Assembly (NCBI GenBank): GCA_016178625.1
Contig: JACOSX010000040.1
Span: forward strand, 1 to 42,146
Source of the DNA: Ignavibacteria bacterium
GTDB taxonomy: Bacteria; Bacteroidota; Ignavibacteria; UBA10030; SZUA-254
DNA: 42,146 bases
Direction of reading: 5' to 3'
Of the stretch, positions 32,071 through 41,029 are shown piece by piece. Numbering within the stretch: position 1 is the stretch's first letter; each line of letters opens with the position of its first letter. Under the pieces are notes generated by a model. It was given only the letters and a program-made list of their open reading frames with translations, made no database searches and was not told the DNA's origin. Both the position numbers and the translations under genes were made by a program.

Positions 32071-32265
32071 ATGGTCGGTATCGTGATCCAAGAGAATGAA
32101 AACATCGACCGCGCGATACGCCGCTTTAAGAAGAAGTACGAGCGTTCTGGAATCTTGAAAGAGGTAAAGAAGCGCGCGTATTTCACCAAACCTTCTGTGA
32201 AAAAACGGATGAAGAAAATAAAGGCAATTCGTCGATCGCAGCGCACATTGCTGGAAGAGATGTAA
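32071..32265 (+). CDS. rpsU: 30S ribosomal protein S21
   Basis: A 64-residue basic protein with the S21 pattern: VGIVIQENENIDRAIRRFKK, YERSGILKEVKKRAYFTKPS, then KKRMKKIKAIRRSQR. S21 binds the 30S platform next to the 16S anti-Shine-Dalgarno region and helps initiation. The start at 32071 follows an unusually strong Shine-Dalgarno sequence. It is second in a two-gene unit with the zinc-ribbon protein and is followed by a terminator. Confidence 0.95.
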   Translation: MVGIVIQENENIDRAIRRFKKKYERSGILKEVKKRAYFTKPSVKKRMKKIKAIRRSQRTLLEEM

Positions 32266-32290
32266 ATCGAAGATTTCTCTTTCCCTCGTG

Positions 32291-32326
32291 AAAAAGGAAG
32301 GGTCGGTATTCACCGACCCTTTGTCA
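32291..32326. terminator. bidirectional rho-independent terminator between rpsU and the YfhO-like gene
   Basis: A perfect 10-bp stem (AAGGGTCGGT at 32298-32307, ACCGACCCTT at 32312-32321) with loop ATTC. On the minus strand CCTTTTT follows; on the plus strand a weaker T-containing tail (TTTGTCATTGT) follows. The flanking genes converge, so it can serve both. Confidence 0.8.
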
Positions 32327-32353
32327 TTGTAGAATCCTCTCTCCCCCATGCTC

Positions 32354-34906
32354 TTAAGAATTGTCTTTCCCCGTGACGACCTCACCCGATCGCATTCGAA
32401 GTCGGTTACGGACCGAAGGGACCTGGATGATGCCAACAATCATTAGCAAGACGGTAACCACCCACGCCCCTTGCGTCAACGTATATCCAAGGTAATAAGT
32501 TGGCGTGGGACCAAACCGAAATTCCACCGAATGTTTTCCCCCTGGAACAATAATGGAACGTAGGACATAATTCGTTTTATAAATCTCCGTTTCGGTATCG
32601 TCGACGTACGCTTTCCACCCGGCTGGATAGTATGCCTCACTCAGGATGAGAAGTGACGCTTGGGTTGAATACGTTTCCATGGTGATTACGTGTGCAGTGT
32701 GTTTCAAGTTTCGGATTGCGGTGGAGTCGGATTTCGTTGGCTTGACTGATGGTTCTTTCTCAAGAACCGCTGTCTTCGCCGGATTCCACACGGGTGAATT
32801 CAACTGAGCGAACACTTCACTCTTCGATCGTGCGATTACTGTCCCCTCCACAAAAAAAGCCCGTGGAAGCACCGCAGGATTCTGATAGGTTACGAGTTGT
32901 TTCTCTTGATCAACATTGACAATCCGAAGGGTGCTGTCTCCAGGCAACCGACCGGGCACGATAATGTATTTCGCATTGAGCATGCTCAACACGTTCATGT
33001 TTAGCGGAAGCTTTGGAGGGTTGAGACCAACTGAATCGATCATCTCCTGATAGATTTTCAGCTTTGCTGGACTGTATCCGCCGACGGAAGAAATCAAATG
33101 ATACATCCACGTGTTGTCCTGAAATGTCCCACCGATCGGGTAGATGCGATAAAGGCTGGTATCGCGCAAGAGAAATTGAGTAGTGGCATCCGGCTGGAAG
33201 TGTTCAACAATTGATGCCTTTGGTTTAGGCTCGATAAACTTCGTGTCAAGAATAATCAGATCAATCAATAAGATTACTACCAATCCCACACCCAGAGTCT
33301 GAGTTTTGATCTTTCGTTGGACGAATATGATAAGGAGACCGATGCTTGCGCCTCCTATAAACGCGAATTTAACATAGTCCTTCCACAAGAGATCGAAGCG
33401 CAATCGCTTCAATTGTCCAAGCACTTGCTGTGCTTGCGCACCGTACTGTTGGCGGAGCTGTTGGAGATCGTCGCTCTTTTGAAACATGAAGCTTGAGAGC
33501 GAGGAGTAAATAGTATCGTTTGCGATAAACCCCAAAACAAGGAGCGCACCGATGACAATCAGAGCAATCGTCAAACGTTTCTTCATCTTCACCAGATCGA
33601 AATCCTTGGCACGCTCGTTCATATCGGACAGAACCATAAAGCCCTGCGCCGCAAGTATACCAATAGTAATTGGCATCAGATGCAAAATCAACGCCGGCAC
33701 ACGGAACTTGTTGAAATACGGGAAATAGTAGAACATCAGATTATAGAGAATGCCGAAATGTTTGCCGAAAGAAATCAGCAACATGACGACGGAAAATCCT
33801 GCAAGGAACCACGTCAGCCTCGTCCGGCGGTAGATGAGCGCGATGATGGCAAGCAAGAGTGGCACGATCCCGACGTAGACTGTGCTCTCAGTAAACGGCA
33901 TCCATCCCCAATAAAAAGGAGTGGAGAACCCAAAGAAGGATGGAATGATATAGTTCATCATTTCAAACGGATGGAACGACCAATTCGTCGCATAGTCATA
34001 ATCGAGACCTCCCTGCATGCCAGCCACGCCTCCCCCTCGAATTGAATAACGCGCATATTCCTGTGCCGGCAGATAGGTGTATGCTGAAATCGCGAACCCG
34101 ATCATAATTGCAATAACGATCAGCACAACATTTCTCAGTACAACACCCGGTTCCTTCTTGATGTTCAAGATGCTTTCGTAGAGGAGATAACAGCCAATCA
34201 TCATAAAGGCATAAAACTCCATCTGCGGATGCAACGAAAGGAGTGATGTCCCCACGACTGCGCAAGTCATTCCAATCAAACCGAGAAGACCTATCTGCCC
34301 TAACTTCTTTTCATGAAGGAGTTGATACACCAAGAGGAAGAGTATCGGAATGAAACTGAGCACTACAATCTTTGAGCCTTGCCCTGCCTGGAGTGCCCCA
34401 ACGGCATAAGGATTCAGCATGAGGGTGATAGCCGCAAGAAACGATGCAAGAGGGGAAAACTTAAGATTCCGGGCAAGGGCGAACATACAGACGCCACAAA
34501 GAAAGAGATGAACGACATCCCTTACTTGCTCTGCGTTGGAAAAAAGAATTTCGATAGGCTTGAGGATAAGGTAATATTCGAAGTAGTTAACAATTTTCGG
34601 CAACAACAATGAGGCGTAGACCGGCATACCACTGAAGATATAAGGGATCCACAGCACCTCATCGGTATGCTCTGTTTCGTGGATATGTTGAGTGGCTTTA
34701 GCCCAACTCTGAAACGCGGCAGCATCGGCTGTATCGGAAAATATTTTCCCGTTGAATATAATGTCCCAGAAGAGGATAACGACGAGTAGGAAAAGGATTC
34801 CGATGGAGATCCAGTTCTTCCTTGCAATCGAAAGCGCGTCGAGTCCGGATGACCTCTTGGTCTCTGATTGCCGCTGTTGCGACGTCGACTTATGTTTTGA
34901 TGCCAT
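32354..34906 (-). CDS. YfhO-family polytopic membrane protein
   Basis: An 850-residue membrane protein with about 12-14 helices and a C-terminal soluble domain before a last helix (WVVTVLLMIVGIIQVPSV), the YfhO layout. Landmarks are 'GKIFSDTADAAAFQSWA' after helix 1, 'PYIFSGMPVYA', the long 'TLMLNPYAVGALQAGQGSKI' segment, 'FGFSTPFYWGWMPFTESTVYVG', 'FRVPALILHLMPITIGILAAQGF' (about 400-430), and 'YYPAGWKAYVDDTETEIYKTNYVLRSI' in the terminal domain. YfhO has been linked to glycosylation of lipoteichoic acid in Bacillus, and GT-C relatives use lipid-phosphate sugars. It has its own promoter and lies between the tRNA/rpsU unit and the gmd operon. Its substrate here is unknown. Confidence 0.82.
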   Translation of the reverse strand: MASKHKSTSQQRQSETKRSSGLDALSIARKNWISIGILFLLVVILFWDIIFNGKIFSDTADAAAFQSWAKATQHIHETEHTDEVLWIPYIFSGMPVYASLLLPKIVNYFEYYLILKPIEILFSNAEQVRDVVHLFLCGVCMFALARNLKFSPLASFLAAITLMLNPYAVGALQAGQGSKIVVLSFIPILFLLVYQLLHEKKLGQIGLLGLIGMTCAVVGTSLLSLHPQMEFYAFMMIGCYLLYESILNIKKEPGVVLRNVVLIVIAIMIGFAISAYTYLPAQEYARYSIRGGGVAGMQGGLDYDYATNWSFHPFEMMNYIIPSFFGFSTPFYWGWMPFTESTVYVGIVPLLLAIIALIYRRTRLTWFLAGFSVVMLLISFGKHFGILYNLMFYYFPYFNKFRVPALILHLMPITIGILAAQGFMVLSDMNERAKDFDLVKMKKRLTIALIVIGALLVLGFIANDTIYSSLSSFMFQKSDDLQQLRQQYGAQAQQVLGQLKRLRFDLLWKDYVKFAFIGGASIGLLIIFVQRKIKTQTLGVGLVVILLIDLIILDTKFIEPKPKASIVEHFQPDATTQFLLRDTSLYRIYPIGGTFQDNTWMYHLISSVGGYSPAKLKIYQEMIDSVGLNPPKLPLNMNVLSMLNAKYIIVPGRLPGDSTLRIVNVDQEKQLVTYQNPAVLPRAFFVEGTVIARSKSEVFAQLNSPVWNPAKTAVLEKEPSVKPTKSDSTAIRNLKHTAHVITMETYSTQASLLILSEAYYPAGWKAYVDDTETEIYKTNYVLRSIIVPGGKHSVEFRFGPTPTYYLGYTLTQGAWVVTVLLMIVGIIQVPSVRNRLRMRSGEVVTGKDNS

Positions 34907-34969
34907 AGTAAATCGATGAATGAAAAATGATGGACGTTTCTAAAGGAGAACCATAAAACAAACAGGGGC

Positions 34970-34998
34970 AGTATACGAAAAAGATCGGCGTTTCACAA
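34970..34998 (-). promoter_or_regulatory. sigma-70-type promoter of the YfhO-like gene
   Basis: On the minus strand TTGTGA (34993-34998) and TATACT (34970-34975, five of six to consensus) are 17 bases apart. Transcription would start near 34963, about 57 bases before the ATG at 34906. Confidence 0.55.
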
Positions 34999-35010
34999 AA
35001 GACAGGAAAG

Positions 35011-35062
35011 GAATAAAAGATTTGAGTGAATCCCCGCCATCAAAATGGGGTTTTTTCAAATC
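35011..35062 (-). terminator. possible rho-independent terminator of the gmd-containing operon
   Basis: Outer arms GATTTGA and TCAAATC (35056-35062 and 35019-35025) and an inner stem of C4/G4 plus CCAT/ATGG form a long, imperfect hairpin followed on the minus strand by TTTTATT. The hairpin begins inside the stop codon of the last gene. On the plus strand the inner stem alone is followed by TTTTTT, so it could also act in that direction. Confidence 0.45.
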
Positions 35063-36104
35063 AGCGTTTCAGCTTGCCTGACATCTCATCTCGAAGTGTC
35101 AGGACGTGGTAATTCACCATCATCTCGACCATCGCCGTAAAGGATGTTTTCGGCGTCCAGCCTAAGATGTCCTTCGCCTTTGACGCGTCAGCAATCATTG
35201 GACTCGCTTCAGCGGGACGCAGAAATCTCTGATCGACTCGAAGATGGTCTTTTGTAGTGAGACCAACGGACCCAAATGCAGTCGAACAGAACTCACGCAC
35301 AGTATGACTCTGACCTGTACCGATCACAAATTCATCCGGCTTGTCTTGTTGCAGCATCAACCACATAGCCTCAACGTAATCACCCGCGAAACCCCAATCT
35401 CTTCTTGCGTCTAAGTTTCCCAAAGAGATCTTACCATCAGCGACAATCGGTTCACCCTGTTCGTTGAGGGTAAGAGAATTCTTGATTCCCAAACTGATGC
35501 AGGCAGCTCCGTAGGCTACCTTCTGCGTGAGGAAATGGATTCCACGACGAGGGCTTTCGTGGTTAAACAAAATTCCTCGCGCAATAAACATATCAAGACT
35601 CTCTGCATACATTCTCGCAATACTATGTGCATAGAGTTTTGCCGCTCCGTACGGATTGACCGGTTTGTATTGCGTACGCTCATTTTGTGAACGTTCACCA
35701 GCAGCGCCAAAAATTTCAGAAGAGGACGCTTGAAACACCCTGCAATCGGGTTTTGTCTGACGTACTGCTTCGAACAAACGATGGGCACCTAACCCTGTAA
35801 TTTCACCCGTCTCGATTGCCTTGTGCCATGACTCTCCGGGGAATGATTGAGAAGCAAGATTGTAGATCTCGTCAGGTTGATAGCGTCGAATCAGGTCCAT
35901 CATCAAAGAACTGTTTGACAGATCACATTCAACTACCTCAACCTTATCTACGAGGTGATTCAGGTTTTTCACCTTCATTGCGGATCGGTGTCGGCACAAG
36001 CCAACGACACGATAACTCTTGCCAAGCAAGAACTCAGCAAGGTACGAACCATCTTGTCCGGTGATACCGGTGATAAGCGCCGTCTTATTTTTTGCCGAAT
36101 CCAT
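35061..36104 (-). CDS. GDP-mannose 4,6-dehydratase-like SDR enzyme (divergent Gmd paralogue)
   Basis: A 347-residue extended SDR protein. GITGQDG at 13-19 binds NAD(P). SSSEIFG replaces the usual TSE segment, YGAAKLYA gives the Tyr-x3-Lys pair, and [27 protein letters not shown] and GQSHTVREF are Gmd-like. It clearly belongs to the Gmd group but differs from the canonical copy at 37353 in the cofactor-phosphate region (GLCRHRSAMKV instead of [11 protein letters not shown]) and in the segment after 'IYNLAS'. It may be a second dehydratase for another NDP-hexose or have a changed activity such as reduction of the 4-keto product. It follows a GT4 gene by 32 bases at the operon end. Confidence 0.82.
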   Translation of the reverse strand: MDSAKNKTALITGITGQDGSYLAEFLLGKSYRVVGLCRHRSAMKVKNLNHLVDKVEVVECDLSNSSLMMDLIRRYQPDEIYNLASQSFPGESWHKAIETGEITGLGAHRLFEAVRQTKPDCRVFQASSSEIFGAAGERSQNERTQYKPVNPYGAAKLYAHSIARMYAESLDMFIARGILFNHESPRRGIHFLTQKVAYGAACISLGIKNSLTLNEQGEPIVADGKISLGNLDARRDWGFAGDYVEAMWLMLQQDKPDEFVIGTGQSHTVREFCSTAFGSVGLTTKDHLRVDQRFLRPAEASPMIADASKAKDILGWTPKTSFTAMVEMMVNYHVLTLRDEMSGKLKR

Positions 36105-36136
36105 CTGAAATGAATGAGAACAAAATAAATGTTTAC

Positions 36137-37276
36137 TTAGGAATCGAGATGAAGACCGGAAATTAACGAGCGAACTCGGCTTGAAAAATGTTCATGGTCG
36201 AAGTCTTTGAACCGGTCGCGGGCACGCTCTTTCATTTTAGATCTGATGGTTTGATCATTGATTACCTCAGTTGTGAATGTAACAAGCTCCTCCAGCGTGT
36301 TCCAGAGATATCCAGACTCACCATGACGAACGATCTCCTTCTGTCCGCCCTTGTTGATAACGATCGGAATTGCCTTCGCCGACATAGCTTCGACAGTCGA
36401 CATCCCGAAATGTTCCATCCTCTCAGGATATCGGGTTTCATCGACACCATAGCCTGTTCCATGCCAGAAGATGGTTGCGTCGTTGTAATGGCGACGCAAT
36501 TCATCATATGGTGCATTGACATGGAACGAGATGGGTAACCCTCTTGCAGCCTCTTTGAGTGTTGCCAGGTATTGCTGCGAGGCGGCATCAGGTGAGCAAC
36601 TCCCTACCAAACGATATTCCCATGACGAAGAATGCCCAAGCCGGTTGGTTAGCTGTTTGAAGGCTTCGATCAAGACGTCGAACCGCTTGTCATTATACAA
36701 TCCTCGGAAAAACCTCCCTACACTCAGGATAACATTTTTCTTCATGCCCTCAGAATAAAAGTCATCGATGGCGGGATAGAGAACCTCGCATTTCACATCG
36801 TGGTATCGAGCAAGGGTCTCTTTCGTGAACAAAGAATACACCAGGGCGATATCTGCATGTCGTACACTCCGTAAAAGAGAATAACGCAAAAAATCCTTCA
36901 ATCCCTCCTTCACGTTTTCCTTCACTATCCTGGTCGCAATTCTTCCCAGCGTGATTTTAGAATAGGGGATCTGCAGAACGTAAATATTTTTCTTTGCCCG
37001 CGTGCCAAAGGATCTGAAGTTCGAAGTAACGATACCGAGGTCAGCAGAACCCAGAGACGCTCGTACATCGTTTGGATGGATATTGCTCACGGCAACCTTC
37101 TTGAGTCTGATATTAAAATAACTACGGAGCTGATCATGTGCGATCGTTGGAGTATCGATGAGCAAAGTAACCTCACATCCTGCAATAGCAGAGATTGATT
37201 CCGCTAACGCGCAGATATACTTTTCACCACCACCGAACGTCCCCCAACTCGAATTATATATAACAACCTTGGTCAT
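36137..37276 (-). CDS. family 4 (GT-B) glycosyltransferase
   Basis: About 379 residues. It begins KVVIYNSSWGTFGGGEKYIC with the glycine-rich GGGE loop. The donor domain opens with KNVILSVGRFFRGLYNDKRF, a pattern with 'NDKRFDVLIEAF' also found in GT4 enzymes of capsule loci, and GYGVDETRYPERMEHFGMST holds the E-x-motif followed by VEAMSAKAIPIVI. The start at ATG 37276 matches the family N-terminus; a GTG eight codons earlier is possible, and neither has a strong ribosome site. It sits between the two gmd-type genes, so a GDP-sugar donor is a fair guess. Confidence 0.85.
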   Translation of the reverse strand: MTKVVIYNSSWGTFGGGEKYICALAESISAIAGCEVTLLIDTPTIAHDQLRSYFNIRLKKVAVSNIHPNDVRASLGSADLGIVTSNFRSFGTRAKKNIYVLQIPYSKITLGRIATRIVKENVKEGLKDFLRYSLLRSVRHADIALVYSLFTKETLARYHDVKCEVLYPAIDDFYSEGMKKNVILSVGRFFRGLYNDKRFDVLIEAFKQLTNRLGHSSSWEYRLVGSCSPDAASQQYLATLKEAARGLPISFHVNAPYDELRRHYNDATIFWHGTGYGVDETRYPERMEHFGMSTVEAMSAKAIPIVINKGGQKEIVRHGESGYLWNTLEELVTFTTEVINDQTIRSKMKERARDRFKDFDHEHFSSRVRSLISGLHLDS

Positions 37277-37352
37277 GATTGCAATGGAAGGTGGGGCCAC
37301 CGATAACCAGTAGCCGCATCGAGAGAAGCTATTTCTTCGTTGGTACGGATCA

Positions 37353-38396
37353 CTAAAATCCGCGTTTGGCGACCCTATCGTAGTCGGCTCGCACCATCAG
37401 TCGGACAAGATCTTCGAATTTCGTCTTTGGTACCCACCCCAGTTTCTCTTTCGCCTTGGTCGGATCCCCGATGAGCAGATCGACTTCTGTGGGACGATAA
37501 TAACTTGGATCAATCACGATCAGAGTCTTGCCAGTCTTCTTATCAACTCCCTTTTCTTCAGGTCCCTTTCCTTGCCATGTGAGCGCCATGCCAAGCTCAT
37601 TGAATGCAACCTCAGCAAACTCGCGCACGGTATGAGTCTCACCGGTGGCGAGCACAAAGTCTTCCGGATGATCGAGTTGAAGCATCTTCCACATCCCTTC
37701 ACAGTATTCAGGTGCAAATCCCCAATCACGTTTTGCATTTAAATTACCAAGCGCGAGGGTTGATTCCAATCCGTGCTTAATTCTAGAGGCCGAGAGAGTA
37801 ATTTTTCGCGTGACAAACGATTCCCCGCGGCGAGGTGACTCGTGGTTGAAGAGAATCCCGTTGCAGGCATAGAGATTATACGCTTCGCGGTAATTCACGA
37901 CGATCCAGTAACCATACAGCTTTGCGACGCCATACGGGCTGCGAGGATAGAATGGAGTCTTCTCGTTTTGCGGAACGGCTTGTGCATGTCCAAACAGTTC
38001 GCTCGTCGACGCCTGATAGAATTTTGTACGCACGCCAGTCTCGCGGATCGCATCGAGAAAGCGCAATGTCCCGATCGCGTCTACTTGCGCAGTGTACTCA
38101 GGAATGTCGAACGACACTTTCACGTGGCTCTGCGCTGCGAGATTGTAAATTTCGTTCGGCTCGATCTTCTCAAGCAGACGATTCAAATTGCTCGTATCAG
38201 TCACATCACCATAGTGGAGATAAAATTTTTTCTCCTCGGCATTCCGATCAGCGAGGTACAGATGATCAATCCTCCCCCGATTGAAAGAACTGCTACGGCG
38301 TATGATGCCATGGACTTCATATCCTTTTTCCAAAAGCATCTCAGCAAGATACGAACCGTCTTGACCCGTGATGCCTGTGATGAGTGCGCGTTTCAA
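37353..38396 (-). CDS. gmd: GDP-mannose 4,6-dehydratase
   Basis: Gmd dehydrates GDP-D-mannose to GDP-4-keto-6-deoxy-D-mannose, the branch point to GDP-fucose, GDP-rhamnose and GDP-perosamine. The 347-residue protein has GITGQDG at 8-14, [17 protein letters not shown] (NADP site), [22 protein letters not shown] (Tyr-x3-Lys), [19 protein letters not shown] and [19 protein letters not shown], all canonical. The start is TTG at 38396: AGGAG lies seven bases upstream and the product then begins [14 protein letters not shown] two codons earlier would be only one base from the same AGGAG. No GDP-fucose synthase, Rmd or perosamine synthase was recognised in the window. Confidence 0.95.
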   Translation of the reverse strand: MKRALITGITGQDGSYLAEMLLEKGYEVHGIIRRSSSFNRGRIDHLYLADRNAEEKKFYLHYGDVTDTSNLNRLLEKIEPNEIYNLAAQSHVKVSFDIPEYTAQVDAIGTLRFLDAIRETGVRTKFYQASTSELFGHAQAVPQNEKTPFYPRSPYGVAKLYGYWIVVNYREAYNLYACNGILFNHESPRRGESFVTRKITLSASRIKHGLESTLALGNLNAKRDWGFAPEYCEGMWKMLQLDHPEDFVLATGETHTVREFAEVAFNELGMALTWQGKGPEEKGVDKKTGKTLIVIDPSYYRPTEVDLLIGDPTKAKEKLGWVPKTKFEDLVRLMVRADYDRVAKRGF

Positions 38397-38443
38397 TGGC
38401 AATCTCCTGAAGAGTAATGTTCAGTTAAGATACATGAGAAAGG

Positions 38444-39646
38444 TCAATCTTTCAAGAATTGTTGGTAGAGTTCACTGTACTGACGCGCCATATATTCAGA
38501 GTTATAGAACTGGCACACACGTTCTCGCCCTCGTTTGCCAAATTCGATTCGTAGTTGGTCATCTGACAGCAACTGAATAATTTTGTCAGCGAGCGCAGCA
38601 CTGTTTTTGGACGGCACAAGAAAACCTGTGATACCGTCCTCTACTGCTTCCGCAGTGCCGTCGACGTTTGTCGCAACAACAGCTTTCGATGCAGCCATCG
38701 CTTCGAGCACACTCAATGGCATTCCTTCAAACAGCGATGGGAGAACGAACAGATCAGATGCTGCCAGTATCTGAGGTACATCACTTCGATTGCCCGCAAA
38801 GATAATATGATCAGCAACACCAAGCTCACGTGCCAACGATTCAAGGGAGTATCGTAAATGACCATCTCCTACGAAGAGAAAGACAATGTTATTTTTCTCC
38901 TCGATCACGGATGGAATAGCACGAAGAAGATGCTCGTGGCCCTTCTGGTTATTCAACCCTGCAACAACCGTGATAATTTGGGTGTTTGAATCTTTGACGT
39001 CGATACTATCCGGTACAGGTTTCTGACCATCCATCGAGATGAATTTCTCAACATCAATACCATTAGCTATTGTTCTTGTCTTCTGTTCAAGTTGGTGACC
39101 GAAGAGAGAGAGGAAATAGTCATGATTCGATTCCGAGACGGTAACAATGGACGAAAGGAACTTTAGGGAAAGCCTTTTCAACAGCATCAAGCTCCGAATC
39201 TTCAGTTCACGAAGAAGCGAAAGCGGAAAAACAAGCTTTCGCCGTCTCAGAAATTGAACCTGCGTAATATAATGTTCCGTTGTGAGGAGAACATCCACCC
39301 CAACGACCTTTGCCAAGAACATTGCCGGAAGACAGGAGAACACTGTGTGAAGGTGGAAGTGAATGAGTTGTGCTCTACGAAAGGCCCTGGAAAGCCTCAA
39401 AAGATTCCCAACATCCAGCCAGCCGAGGACGTCACCATAATTCCGAACCGCAATGGGTTGTGGTTCAACATTCAAAGTCTCAAATTTGTTGGCCCACAAG
39501 TGAAGGCTTGGAGTATCTCTGTAGATAAGCGTGAATGAGAATTGATCTGACAACGAAGGGACATAACTCTCAATGACGCCTGTGACACCACCCGTGACTT
39601 CACCTTCGAAGTAAATGATGACGTTGGGTTTTCTATCAGCGACCAT
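38444..39646 (-). CDS. family 4 (GT-B) glycosyltransferase
   Basis: A 400-residue GT-B enzyme. NVIIYFEGEVTGGVTGVIES opens the acceptor domain with a Gly-rich loop, LIHFHLHTVFSCLPA is the core, IITVVAGLNNQKGHEHLLRA opens the donor domain, and the E-x7-E site is PSLFEGMPLSVLEAMAASKA. This is the EpsF/WcaL-like GT4 pattern. Six bases separate it from the upstream methyltransferase gene, and gmd follows after 47 bases. Confidence 0.9.
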   Translation of the reverse strand: MVADRKPNVIIYFEGEVTGGVTGVIESYVPSLSDQFSFTLIYRDTPSLHLWANKFETLNVEPQPIAVRNYGDVLGWLDVGNLLRLSRAFRRAQLIHFHLHTVFSCLPAMFLAKVVGVDVLLTTEHYITQVQFLRRRKLVFPLSLLRELKIRSLMLLKRLSLKFLSSIVTVSESNHDYFLSLFGHQLEQKTRTIANGIDVEKFISMDGQKPVPDSIDVKDSNTQIITVVAGLNNQKGHEHLLRAIPSVIEEKNNIVFLFVGDGHLRYSLESLARELGVADHIIFAGNRSDVPQILAASDLFVLPSLFEGMPLSVLEAMAASKAVVATNVDGTAEAVEDGITGFLVPSKNSAALADKIIQLLSDDQLRIEFGKRGRERVCQFYNSEYMARQYSELYQQFLKD

Positions 39647-39652
39647 CGAATT

Positions 39653-40309
39653 TTATTCCATCTTCCGGGCAACCATGACATAGCCCAACGTAAATTTCGG
39701 ATAGTACAACCGTTGATCCAAGAATTTACATAACGACAACATAGACGAGAACAATAGCTTTAATGGTAACCTTGTTAGCTTGTGTTTTCCAAATCGATCG
39801 TATAAGATAACGTCAGTGAGCTGCGCTAATGCAAGTAAGCCACCGCTCCGCTCACGAATGTAGATGGCATTGAGGTGATACCGGTTCGCAAGTAATTCTA
39901 GGCCGTATCGGGTGTACCGAAAATAATCGTGGGGTTCCTCGTGAAGTGGCCAGGCTTGAGGGGCGGTTAAAATCAGATACCCCCCTGGTTTGAGAACACG
40001 GCTTACCTCGCTCATCATCTGAAAGGGATTGACTACATGTTCAATTACTTGGGTTGAAAGAACGGTTTCAAACGACTCATCTCGGAATGGAAGAAGCAAA
40101 GAGTCGCCACAAACATTTGGTGCAGGCATATGATCCTTGGAGAGATCAATCCCCACATATTGATTTCCCTCTTGCCTTGCAAACTCGGCGTAAGGTTGAT
40201 TACCACAACCGAGGTCAAGCACTCGACCTTTAAGGAATCCTCGAGCTTCCGAGAGCCCCTTATAAATAGATTCTTGTTCGATTTTGGAAGGATCAAAAAA
40301 GGAAGACAT
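39653..40309 (-). CDS. class I SAM-dependent methyltransferase
   Basis: A 218-residue Methyltransf_11 protein: VLDLGCGNQPYAEFA (motif I), YVGIDLSKDHM, ETVLSTQVIEHVVNPFQM, LKPGGYLILTAPQAWPLHEE, then PHDYFRYTRYGLELLANRYH, a segment usual in methyltransferases of O-antigen clusters. It is cytoplasmic and may methylate a sugar or the growing glycan. It is 15 bases downstream of another methyltransferase gene; the two share a fold but not close sequence. Confidence 0.87.
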   Translation of the reverse strand: MSSFFDPSKIEQESIYKGLSEARGFLKGRVLDLGCGNQPYAEFARQEGNQYVGIDLSKDHMPAPNVCGDSLLLPFRDESFETVLSTQVIEHVVNPFQMMSEVSRVLKPGGYLILTAPQAWPLHEEPHDYFRYTRYGLELLANRYHLNAIYIRERSGGLLALAQLTDVILYDRFGKHKLTRLPLKLLFSSMLSLCKFLDQRLYYPKFTLGYVMVARKME

Positions 40310-40324
40310 GACTTTTTTAGTAAC

Positions 40325-41029
40325 CTATCCCTTCGTCGCTTTTACCAGAATCCCGCTTGCGAGGAATTCCTTCTCGAAGCCTCTGCCCAACAAAGCGACA
40401 GCGAGTCGGTACTTCCATGTACGACGGTCACCGCAGATGCCATTAAGTAATGTGACAGTAAAGGCATGTTGTTCTAATAGAACCTTCATATCTTTTGAGG
40501 TAAAATAGTGAAGATGACCACCATCGAATCCAATAGGATCATATGAAGTTCGCGGAAACCGGCCGCGAATGAGTTCAAGGATGCGCTGGATCTTCCTGAT
40601 GTTTGGTGTCGAGATGATCGTGTACCCATCTCGTCTCAAGACGCGGTGTATCTCTTTGAGAAATCGTATTGGATCGAAAACATGTTCTATGACATCCAGT
40701 GAGACTACTGTATCGAAGTAATTGTCGGGGTAGGGAATTGGCTCAATGTTAAGATTGACTCGCGTTGCCTTCACACCGTTCTGATTAGCAAGGCGAACAG
40801 CATCTTCCGAAATGTCAATACCATGGACTTCTTTAAAGCGGTTCTGAACCTGCATAGCGAGTGTGCCCTCGCCACAGCCAATATCGAGAAACCGGTCTCC
40901 GCCTTCAATCATCTTGAGCGCGGCTGATCCTCGCTGTTCCCCATCAGCAGCAAGGTTAGCAGCTTCTCGGATGATCTTTTGGTTCCAGATATCACGGTAG
41001 AGTTGTTCTTCTGCTGTGTTCATTTTCAC
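40325..41029 (-). CDS. class I SAM-dependent methyltransferase
   Basis: A 234-residue enzyme with FLDIGCGEGTLAMQVQ (motif I), EVHGIDISEDAVRLAN, FDTVVSLDVIEHVFDPIRFL, and LRRDGYTIISTPNIRKIQRI, followed by PIGFDGGHLHYFTSKDMKVLL, typical of glycan-locus methyltransferases of the Methyltransf_23/25 type. The ATG overlaps the stop of the upstream GT2 (ATGA), indicating coupling. Substrate unknown. Confidence 0.88.
   Translation of the reverse strand: MKMNTAEEQLYRDIWNQKIIREAANLAADGEQRGSAALKMIEGGDRFLDIGCGEGTLAMQVQNRFKEVHGIDISEDAVRLANQNGVKATRVNLNIEPIPYPDNYFDTVVSLDVIEHVFDPIRFLKEIHRVLRRDGYTIISTPNIRKIQRILELIRGRFPRTSYDPIGFDGGHLHYFTSKDMKVLLEQHAFTVTLLNGICGDRRTWKYRLAVALLGRGFEKEFLASGILVKATKG

Noticed and set aside
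38397-38402. TTG at 38402 as the gmd start
   Set aside because: It is only one base from the AGGAG; TTG at 38396 has ideal spacing and gives the canonical N-terminus.
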